This document shows, one piece after another, positions 44,101 through 56,100 of a DNA stretch of 64,000 nt. The position numbers and the translations under genes were made by a program. The notes beneath the pieces were generated by a model. That model was not told the DNA's origin. It made no database searches and was given only the letters and a program-made list of their open reading frames with translations. Origin of the DNA: Corbicula japonica (Eukaryota > Mollusca > Bivalvia > Venerida > Cyrenidae); contig JAZAYU010000009.1 of the NCBI GenBank assembly GCA_038501625.1, positions 4,835,001 through 4,899,000 of the forward strand, written 5' to 3'. How positions within the stretch are numbered: position 1 is the first letter of the stretch; every line of letters begins with the position of its first letter.

Positions 44101-47100
44101 ATAAACTCAAATGCACAAAATCTCCCAAAAGGGAAGTCAGTAATAACATTATGTAAAATATTTACTTTTTAATTCGGGGCATTTGTCCTTTATCAAGAAA
44201 AATACAGATTTTATTATAACTGAAGTTACATCCATGTTAATATCTTTCACAAGAAACATTTCCACCCCACAAAGTCTGTCATAGATCTAATAAATTGGTA
44301 CAATCAGAGACAATACCTGAGTGTAGATATTCATATCGGCATTATTTTTGAGCAATTCTTCCACTATATGTATATGTCCCTCCTTACAAGCCAGGTGTAG
44401 TGCTGTTTGGCCTCCCTGCAAAATACCACCTCCCAATAAACAAGAAATTTCTATTAAAAAATACAAGAGCCGTCAGAGACGGGTTATGCTCCCCAACGCC
44501 GCTTTGTCACAAATACTTTTTTGTTAGAACAGGAAGAATTTGTAAGAAAGATATTGTATTTCAAGGTTCCTTTACGATTCAAACAGAAAGCATTTTACAA
44601 TATTGTACAAAAATAAGACAAAAAAAATGAGAAATTTCAAAGGGCACTAACTCAAAAATGAATAAAGCAAGAGTTATGGTTCTTGTGCATTGCACTGCTC
44701 CGCATTGAGATCATTCTACTTATGAAGTTTCAAGTTCAGAAACTTTTATACTTTGTGAGATATGCACCAGATAAAACTAAGTAAGAGAAATTTCAAAGGG
44801 AAATAAATAAAAAATCAATAAAGCAAGATTTATGGTTCTTGTGCACTGCACTGCTCCTCATTGAGATCTATCTACTTATGAAGTTTCAACTTCCTAACTC
44901 TTATACTTTGTGAGATATGCCCCGGACAAAAAGTAAGTATGGTAAATTTCAAAGGGCATTAACTCTATAATGAATAAAGCAAGAGTTATGGTTCTTGTGT
45001 GCTGCACTGCTCCTCAACGAATTCATTCTACATATGAAGTTTCAAGTTCATAACTCTTATACTTTGTGTGATATGCCCTGGACAAAAAATAAGTAAGAGA
45101 AATTTCAAAGGGCAATAAATCAAAAATCAATAAAAGCAAGAGTTATGGTTCTTATGCACTGCACTGCTCATCATTGAGATCTATCTACTTATGAAGTTTC
45201 AACTTCATAACTCTTATACTTTGTGAGATATGCCCCGGACAAAAAGGAAGTATGAAAAATTTCAAAGGGCAATAACTCAAAAATGAATAAAGCAAGAGTT
45301 ATGGTTCTTGTGCACTGCACTGCTCCTCCCTGAGATCTATCTAGTTATGAAGGTTCAACTTCATAACTCTTATACTTTGTGAGATATGCCCCAGACAAAA
45401 AGTATGAGAAATTTGAAAGGGCAATAACTCAAAAATGAATAAAGCAAGAGTTATGGTTCTTATGCGCTGCACTGCTCCTCATTGAGATCTATCTACTTAT
45501 GAAGTTTCAACTTCATAACTCTTATACTTTGTGAAATATGCCCCGGACAAAAAGTAAGTATGAGAAATTTCAAAGGGCAATAACTCAAAAATAAATAAAG
45601 CAAGAGTTATGGTTCTTGTGCACTGCACTGCTCCTCATTGAGATCTATCTACTTATGAAGTTTCAACTTCATAACTCTTATACTTTGTGAGATATGCCCC
45701 GGACAAAAAGTAAGTATGAGAAATTTCAAAGGGCAATAACTCAAAAATGAATAAAGCAAGAGTTATGGTTCTTGTACACTGCACTGCTCCTCATTGAGAT
45801 CTATCTACTTATGAAGTTTCAACTTCATAACTCTTATACTTTGTGAGATATGCCCCGGACAAAAAGTAAGTATGAGAAATTTCAAAGGGCAATAACTCAA
45901 AAATGAATAAAGCAAGAGTTATGGTTCTTGTGCACTGCACTGCTCCTCATTGAGATCTATCTACTTATGAAGTTTCAACTTCATAACTCTTAGACTTTGG
46001 GAGATATGCCCCGGACAAAAAGTAAGTATGAGAAATTTCAAAGGGCAATAACTCAAAAATGAATAAAGCAAGAGTTATAGTTCTTGTGCACTGCACTGCT
46101 CCTCAACGAGATCTAACTACCTATGAAGTTTAGTCTTGATACCTCTCATAGTTTTTGTGTAATTGTCCGGACAATATTATGACGGACGGACGGACGGACG
46201 AACGGACGGACGGACGGACGAACGGGACGGACGGACGGACAAAGCGACAACTATATGCTCCCCCGAATTTCGGGGGGAGCATAATAAATTATAGTTATGA
46301 TAGGACTTTTCAAATATGAAGTAAAGAAATATAGATGCAGTTTAGTAATTTAAGACCTTGACTTTGATATGAGGAGGACTTTGTAAATATTAACAATATG
46401 GATTGTTGCAAACACAAAATTAACCCCTAGTACTTGCTCTTTTCTTGATATATGATTACAACCAGTGTAGATTGTAATCAGATGCCACATTTGTACCATC
46501 TGATCTTAATCTACACACTGGTTTTCTCTTGGTCATAAATATCCTAATGAATCTAAAAGCAAACAGTGTAGATCCTGATCAGAGAGCACAGATGTGCCAT
46601 CTAATCTAGATCTACATGGTTTGCATATCCCGTTACTCCATATATAAGCATTTTAAATCCTGTGCAACTGGTGTAGATCCAGATCAGCATGCACATCTGT
46701 GCCATCTGATCAGGAGCAGCACTAATCGCTTGTTGATCAGAAATAATCTAATAAAATAAACAGCAAACAGTTTATATCCTGATCAGATGGCACAAATGAG
46801 TCAGCTGGATTACAGTGTTTGCCCGCCATAAATGCATAATATAATTATATGGAGTAAAGGGTTAAGAAAAGAGAGTTCTTTTCATAAGCTACTGAAAATA
46901 TATACAAACTTGGTTTGTGTAGTTGACATCCATTCCCGGTGAGGTCAGACAGGCATGGAGGGCAGATAGGTCACCACACTTTGCTGCATGTAGCAGGTCC
47001 AGGTGTGGCTGGTCATTACACTGAAGTAAACAGTGATACCATTTATAGCTAAATATATCATGTGTTTGATGCAAATGTTAGTGTTTGATAGAAATGTTAT

Positions 47101-50100
47101 TTTACCCTTCCTCCATAAACACACCTCTATTGCGTGGGCGAACAGTGTAGATCCAGATCAGCCGGCATATCCATGCCATCTGATCAGGATCTGCACTGTT
47201 CGCTTTTTGATTCATTAGGTTATTTCTGACCAAAATGCGACCAGTGCAGATCCTGATCAGACGGCACAAATGTGCCGGCTGATCTGGATCTACACTGGTC
47301 TCACATGCGTAAAAATGGGTATATATGGAGGAAAGGGTTAAAAGATAATAATTATTCTGGTTTCTTACAAAACAATTCAGATAATGTTCTATTTTTCCTT
47401 GGGAAGTGCTTCTTATTATGATATCATATTAAGTTTTTGCTATCTGTTGTTTTAACTGAACGTTGCTCTTTGAATGTAGGACATATTGTTCAAGTAAAAT
47501 CTACTAATAAGACATTTTGTATAATAAATGACAAAAAAAATCCAGTTTTAACAAGGGTGTTCAGAGGCCACTAGGATGTACATATGTATTCCCAGTATTC
47601 TTTGTATTCGAACACTGCCAGTGTAAAGAGCATTCAAACCTATTACTCCATAGATATGGGTTTATCCAATTTGCAACCAGTTAAGATACAGAACAACTGG
47701 CACATTCATGCCATCTATTCTGGATATATCCTGGATACTGGTCACTTCAATCTAACAGTGAATAGTGTAGATCCCCATCAGACGGCACAGATAAGCTCAG
47801 TTACTAACAATCACATGAACTTCCACAATTGCTGATACATGTATATAAATAATCTTATCTCAATTTTGAAAAACATACTGCAGCTGAGATCCCTCCGTTC
47901 ACACATAACCTCATCATCTCTGTCATGGTCTCTGGGATGTCTATGATACTGTTTTCACAGCACACCACTGCAAATCTTAACACATATATTCTATTTATAC
48001 ACACAGTATGTCTATGATACTGTTTTCACAGCAAACCACTGCAAATCTAAATGCAATATATGTTCTATATATAGACCCAGTATGTTTGTGATACTTTTCT
48101 CACAGCACACCACTGCAAATACTAATACATCTTTGTTCTATTTATAGACCCAGTATGTCTAAGACACTGTTCTCACATCATACCACTGCAAATCTTAACA
48201 CATATATTCTATTTATACACACAGTATCTATGATACTATTCTCACAGCACACCACTTCAAATCTGAACACACAATGTTCTTTTTATAAACCCAATATGTC
48301 TATGATACTGTTCTCACAGCACACCACTGCAAATCTAAATGCAATATATGTTCTATTTATAGACCCAGTATGTCTATGATACTGTTCTCACAGCAAACCA
48401 CTGCAAATCTAAATGCAATATATGTTCTATTTATAGACCCAGTATGTTTGTGATGTACTTTTCTCACAGCACACCACTGCAAATACTAATACATCTTTGT
48501 TCTATTTATAGACCCAGTATGTCTATGACACTGTTCTCACATCATACCATTGCAAATTTTAATACATATATTTCCTAATTATAGATCCTGTGTAGCTTGT
48601 AAAACATCTTTGAGCTATACATTGTAGTTCAATACAGTAAAACCCCACATTAAGGCCACCCAAACATAAAGAACACCTCAATAATAAGACCACAACTTCA
48701 ATGTCCTTTTTACTATTTTTTCACTATATACCACCCCACTATTCAGACTAATTTGACCTGCCAGCTGCAGATGGTAACCTAAATGTTAACGTCAATTACA
48801 TTGTTTCAACAGTATGAGTGTTACCTTCCAGTGACGGCATGGTCCATGGAGAGTTTCCCTGTCTCCACTGCCTCACTTAACACCTTCTCTCCCACTGTGT
48901 CACTGATATCCTGCCACTGCGAACTCTCTCGAGACCCTGAAACCAATGTTTATAGCAACATTTAGTGTTATATTTGGCATCCAATAAATATTGATACGGC
49001 AAAGCTCTGAAAAATTCTAAACCCAATAACACTTACTCCTCAATCTGATAAAATATTAAATAAATGAGAGTTTCCTGATGACAAGCAAGTGTGAATCATC
49101 AAATAGATTGTGTAACAGCATACAGTTATTGTCATATTGTTTTATAAAGAGTGCCAGTGGTTGTCCGAGTGACAGACAAATCATTGAATTTGGTCAGTTC
49201 TCAATAATATACTACTCAAAATTTGATAGGGATCGCTTTCCGATTTATCCCGAATTATTGCCCCTATTAAGTTTCAACCACTGTTCCGCTTCAATAGTTT
49301 GTTGGATCATTCCTTCTTTGGCACAAAGCTGATGTCAAAGAACAATTTTTTAGAATAACATCAACTATCTTATCGTTTCAATCTTATGTAAGGAATAAAC
49401 ACAATATTTTAAGTGATCCTTATCAAATTTTGAGTAGTATAACTTATTTCTTGGGCACATTATCATAATTTCTATATTGACAATTTTATAAATTAGAAGC
49501 AAATTGATTGTAATAATATCCATTGCTGCACAAGCAAACTGATTGTATTGATATCCCTTGCCTTACAAGCAAATTGACTGAATTGATATCACTTACCATA
49601 CAAGAAAATTGACAGTATTGATATCCCTTGCCATACAAGCAAATTGATTGTACTGATATCCCTTCCCATACAAACAAAGTGGTTGTACTGATATCCCTTG
49701 CCAGACAAGCAAATTGATTGTACTGATATCCCTTCCCATACAAACAAAGTGGTTGTACTGATATCCCTTGCCATACAAGCAAATTGATTGTATTGATATC
49801 CCTTGCCATACAAGTGTATTGATATCCGTTGCCATATAAGACTAGAAATGTGTCCATAGGACACGGATGCCCCCGCTACGCATGTTTGTCATGGTGAACA
49901 TTTATACCAAGTTATTTTAAAATCCAATAAGTAATAACAAACTCACAGCCCAGACAAGAAAATTCTGGTTTTAGTAAATGTGACCTTGACCTTGGACCTA
50001 CAGGCATGGGAATTGTAATCAACACAACGCCTTGTCATAGTGAACATTTGTGCCAAATTGTTTTGAAATCGTTCTGTTAATAACGAAGTTATAGCCAGTA

Positions 50101-53100
50101 CAAGAAATTTCTACTTTTTGTAACAGTGACCTTGACCTTGGACCTACAGGCACGGGTATTGTACACAACACATCATCTTGATATAATAAACATTTATACC
50201 AAGTTATTTTAAAATCCAATAAGACATAATAAAAACAGAGCAGACAAGAGTTTTATAAGAAAATTATATTTTTAGTAACAATGACCTTGACCTCTGACCT
50301 TTAGGCATGGGTGTTGTACCGGACACATCGCCTTATCATGGTGAACATTTGTGCCAAGTAATTTTGAAATCCCTCCATTCATAAGGAAGTTACAGCCTGG
50401 ACAAGAAAATTCTATTTTAAGTAACAGTGACCTTGACCTTGGACCTACAGGCATGGGTATTGTACGCGACACACTGTCTTGATATGGTGAATATTTATAC
50501 CAAGTTATTTTAAAATCCATTAAAAAATAACAAAGTTACAGAGCGGACAAGATTTTTCCAGCACAATTCTATTTTTAGTAACAGTGACCTTGACCTTGGA
50601 CCTACAGGCATGGGTATTGTACGCGACACACGGCCTTGTCATGGTGAACATTTGTGCCAAGTTATTTTGAAATCCCTCCATTCATAAGAAAGTTACAGCC
50701 TGGACAAGAAAATTCTATTTTTAGTAACAGTGACCTTGACCTTGTACCTACAGGCATGGGTATTGTACGCGACACACCGTCTTGATATGGTGAATATTGA
50801 TACCAAGTTATTATAAAATCCATTAAGAAATAACAAAGTTACAGAGCGGACAAGATTTTTCCAACAAAATTCTATTTTTAGTAACAGTGACCTTGACCTT
50901 GGACCTAGAGGCATGGGTGTTGTACGCGACACACCGCCTTGTCATGGTGAACATTTGTGCCAAGTTATTTTGAAATCCCTCTTTTCATAAGGAAGTTACA
51001 GCCCGGACAAGAAAATTCTATTTTTAGTAACAGTGACCTTGACCTTGGACCTACGGGCATGGGTTTTGTACGTGACACACCGTCTTGATATGGTGAACAT
51101 TGATACCAAGTTATTTAAAAATCCATTAAGAAATAACAAAGTTACAGAGCGGACAAGATTTTTCCAACAAAATTCTATTTTTAGTAACAGTGACCTTGAC
51201 CTTGGACCTAGAGGCATGGGTGTTGTACGCGACACACCGCCTTGTCATGGTGAACATTTGTGCCAAGTTATTTTGAAATCCCTCTTTTCATAAGGAAGTT
51301 ACAGCCCGGACAAGAAAATTCTATTTTTAGTAACAGTGACCTTGACCTTGGACCTACGGGCATGGGTTTTGTACGCGACACACCGTCTTGATATGGTGAA
51401 CATTCATACCAAGTTATTTTAAAATCCAATAAGAAATAACAAAGTTACAGAGCGGACACGATTTTCGAACATACACACACACTGACACACTGACACACCC
51501 ACACACAGCCAGGGTGAACACTATATGCCCTTCCGCCATTACATGGCGGGGGCATAAACATTGATTGTAATGATATCCCTTGCCATACAAGCAATATGAT
51601 TGTTTGATATCCCTTGCCATACAAGCAAATGATTGTATTTATATACCATGCCATAAAAGGAAATTGATTGTATTGATATCCCTTGTCATACAAGCAAATT
51701 GATTGTATTGATATATCTCTTGTAATACAAGCAAATTGATTGTTTGATATTCCTTGCCATACAAGCAAATTGTTTGTATTGATATCCCTTGCCATAAAAG
51801 GAAATTGATGGTATTGATATCCCTTGCCAAATTCAGCAAAATTCATCTACTTGCCATCTTCATTTTATTGTGAACAAATAATGTAGGGCTATAACTGTGC
51901 TATACCTAGAAGGATTGTGATGGCATTTGCAGTGCATCATTCTGATATCTATACGCCTTTCCAATAATTCGATGAATTTATTTGGTTACCTCCCCTGTCC
52001 AGTCACGTGACTGCTTTACAGGATAAATGATTGCTCGCTGTAATAACGTAATAGGGAATATGTACCTACAACTTTCTTTTTTATCATAAAATTCTTTTTT
52101 TTAAAATATATTCTCTCTTTGAATTAGTAATAATACATCAGCGTCATGATATTTTTGAAAATAATTTATAAAACAATCAGGTTTCTGACTAAAAGTGTCA
52201 ATTCATTATTCCTCGCATTAGACACTAAACGACTTCAACTAACAGACAGTCGCAGTGTTCTCTTCACGGCTTAATTGAGTCTCGTTTCCAGATTAGCGTG
52301 TCTATTCAACTACTGACATCATGTTGTGATTATGTCGGCGGCGATTGATTTTGAAGGCGGCATGCCATAAACATGTCAAACTGTCTCGCACACGGGGTCA
52401 TCTGTCAATTACTTAAAGGGGCAGATATCATTGACCAATAGAGATCGTGTAATTTCTATTTGCAAGGTATCTACACCTCCCAATTCTTAAGTATTTCGGA
52501 GTCCTTTAACTACTGGATGTGCCATCAAATATATTTGATTTAGCACTTAAATGGATTCTTAATCAACATTATGACACGTATAGAAACAAAAGCCGTCAAT
52601 AAGAAACAAATCTTGTCAAAACATGTTATATATGATTAATTAAGAGTTTGGGCTTTTATGCCAAAATTACAATCTGTCAAACCAAAGAAATCTAAATTGG
52701 ATATGCAACCATATTGTGATATAAATATTCTCATCTTTTTGGAAGCCGGCATCTAAATCCTTGGATTTTATTCTACGAATGATACTTCTACAACAAACAA
52801 CTAGATTACCGATCCTGTTTTATTTCAAGACAGAATCAATCATATTTGGTTGTGAAGTATACGTAACATTTTAAATATTCAAATTATTTACACGTTGACC
52901 ATAAACGCCTTAATTTTTTAGGACGATTCTATTGTTCAAATGTGTAAGTATCAACAAATTCAGATTGTATTTTTTCAATTTTTTTTGTCTACAGATCAAG
53001 TAACCTGATGTTGACATATCACGCTTTCCGGATAATAGCGCATTACTAGCCTTAGCAATTTGTAACATTTACACCAGTACAATATATTAAAATATATAAA

Positions 53101-56100
53101 AGATATAAAGAAGAAATTGTTGTACATAATTGGTAAAATTAATGCTTATGTTTGTCCAAATTGCGTTTCATACTGCCTACTATCAACAAGAATGGTACAT
53201 GTTCTTATATCATTAAAAATCTAAATATCTAACAAATAGTAAACATAAAAGGTCTGGCTAGAATAACAGACCAGCAACTTATTTTTTCACCGCCGGCGAC
53301 GAACGCAGACCTGCAATATAGCGGATAAGGTTAGCTATTATGTGCTTAAGCCATTAGCCCGATCGTTCAGCTATCCTGCAGAGCCTCGTTTTGGATTGAT
53401 TTTCGGTCGCGGGAAGTAACTCGTACAGGACTGCGAAACTGTTTATTGGAAAGGCGTATAATTACATTTTGAGAACACTAGTATAGGTCAAGTAATGTTG
53501 TGTTGTAACTATTCTTTTCATGATTCATTGATTCAATTGAGTGTATGCTTTATTGCTTCAAAGTAAATTTTATAAGGTGATGGCATTCAATGGGTAGAAC
53601 GAGTATTACAGAATTAATTTGACTGATATTCAAGTATCTTTACATGTAAAATCAAAAATGCTTCTAATGTGAACACTTGTGTCACCCTCTAGAACTTTGT
53701 CAGAATAAAGATTGAAGGTGCAAATATGGGGCAGAACTCGATGAAACATGACCTTGACCTTAAGAAATTGGCATCATCGAACTGGCACTATGTTGCCTGT
53801 ATATTATTTGACAGTTGTGCTAACCACTAGGCAGCACTTCAAAGAACGTGCTCAAGCATTCCCTCTGTGGGAATGCGGGCTAGGCGCTGAGCAATATGCA
53901 ATGACCATCAAAGAGACATAATATACACACAAGAATAATTGTTTTTATAAATTATTTTAACTGAACAGAAATTACTTCCAATTTTTGGAAAAGAAGATAA
54001 CATATTAAATTATTTGTATAAATAACGCAAGCTATTTATATTCTTGATTATTTTATTGACTATACTAAAGTGCACACTAATTTTATTACCTCCCTTTTTA
54101 GAGACCATTATAATTCATGGATAATTTTATACTTCTGTTTAGATTATTTTTAAATTCACACTCAATCAATTTTGAAAGCCATCGACATAAACATTCTTTC
54201 TGAAAATAATCCTGCATTTGTGAAGTACTTTTAAAGTAATAGGCAATCAAGCTAAAATTTATTCCATTTACGAAGTGAGTAGGAGAAGTACTTTTAAAGT
54301 AATAGGCAACCAAGCTAAAATTTATTCCATTTACGAAGTGAGTAGGAGAAGTACTTTTAAAGTAACAGGCAATCAAGTTAAAATTTATTTCATTTACAGT
54401 TAGTCGTCCGGTTCCGGTGGATTTTACATATTTTGTACATAAAAAGTTTTATACGGTCGATCTAGGAAAGATGTTTTTTGCATATAAGTAGACAAATATC
54501 TCCTCTGTAAAAAAGAATTTTCGTTTTTTATGTTTCATTCAAAAATCGTCTGCAAATTGTTGACTTATCGCTGTTGTCATTTAGCTATTTCCGACAAGCA
54601 TTTGCCACTTCCGGGAAGTTGATCTTGAGTATATCAATGTGCATGATGTAAATGCAGTTCTTGTGTGGATTCCAGCATTAAAAGAAATGCCTATAGATGT
54701 TACAATGTTTCAAGCTACTCAGTGCGCTTTTTGAAGGTTGCCCGGTACCGGAGGATTCGCTTGTTCTTGGGGATTCCGAATATTACTCACGTATTTCCGG
54801 TTGGGGCCTGTTGGCGGCGAAAGGTATGTTGACAATAATTTTAGTCAAACATTGATTTATATTTGTAGTGATTTTCAGAAACATTGATAAACATTAAGTA
54901 TATGAAATAAAAATTCAAAACATGCCATGTATGGTAATTTTGCATGAGTGACTCGTGTTGGAAACACTTCTTTTTGGGATATTTTCTGATCAAACATATT
55001 CACAAATAATTAAAATTGTTTCCTCTTTAATTTTTATAATGACAAACGTGTTTGCAAGAAGCTCCTCCATTTGGGGCCTCGTCAAAAAAAAAAGAGAATA
55101 AATGTGAATGATTCTCCGGAACTGGTCAAAGGGGGTGACCCTCATTGCACAGCAAATTTTGTACATATAAACAATATCAACAAGCCAATATTTGTATTAA
55201 TACCATCTGTAATGATTGTACATTAAAAATTGATTCAGCTTTTGCAACATAATTGAAGTTTGGAATGTAGGTCACTCAGGTAATTATAGAACGCGGTTTT
55301 CCAACACGACTCACTTGTGCAAAATTTCCATACCTGGCACGGTTTGAATTTCTATTTCATAAACTTAATGTTTATTAATTTTTCTGAAAATTAGTACAAA
55401 CATTAATCGATTTGACTAAAATAACTGTCAACATACATTTCGCCGCCAACAGGCGCCAACAGTACATACGTGAGTTATATTCCGAATCCCCCGGAACTAG
55501 CAAATCCTCCGGAACAGGGCAACCAACTGTACGAAGTGAATAGGAGAAGTACTTTTAAAGTAATAGGCAATCAAGTTAAAATGTATTCCATTTACGAAGT
55601 GAATAGGAGAAGTATTTTTAAAGTAACAGGCAATCAAGTTAAAATTTATTCCATTTATGAAGTGAATAGGAGAAGTACTTTTAAAGTAATAGGCAATCAA
55701 GTTAAAATTTATTCCATTTACAAAGTGAATAGGAGAAGTACTTTTAAAGAAATAGGCAATCAAGTTAAAATTTATTCCATTTACGAAGTGAATAGGTGAA
55801 GTACTTTTAAAGTAATAGGCAATCAAGTTAAAATTGAGGAGTAATGGCTGCAGCTGCCAGACTAAAGGATACCTATGTGTGTACCTGCTCTTGCAGGTGA
55901 CAAAAAAAACAAGAGGGCCATGATGGCCCTATATCGCTCACCTGACATGGTTCATACAGAGGTTGCCAAAAAAAATTCAAGGACTTTTTAAGGACTTTTC
56001 AAGGACTTACCAGGTATTTTCAAGGACTTTTCTTGGCGGCAGGAACTTCACTTTGTAGATGTTTTATATTGTAAAATTCGCTTATAATTTTATTTTATTT

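Noticed and set aside
44400..46290. Repeated TTCAAAGGGCAATAACTC words considered as a CRISPR-like array.
   Set aside because: The whole 156-bp unit is conserved, with no unique spacers; eukaryotic tandem-array element.
49486..49864. Tyrosine- and glycine-rich minus-strand ORFs (about 80-123 residues) at the minisatellite.
   Set aside because: Three overlapping frames read the same 35-40 bp repeat; no start, splice or domain evidence.
50019..51293. Short ORFs of 66-86 residues repeated in the gamma array.
   Set aside because: They recur once per monomer and end at monomer junctions; by-product of the repeat.
54098..55826. Repetitive ORFs of about 100 residues over the 60-bp minisatellite.
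   Set aside because: Open on both strands because of the repeat; broken by a mobile element.
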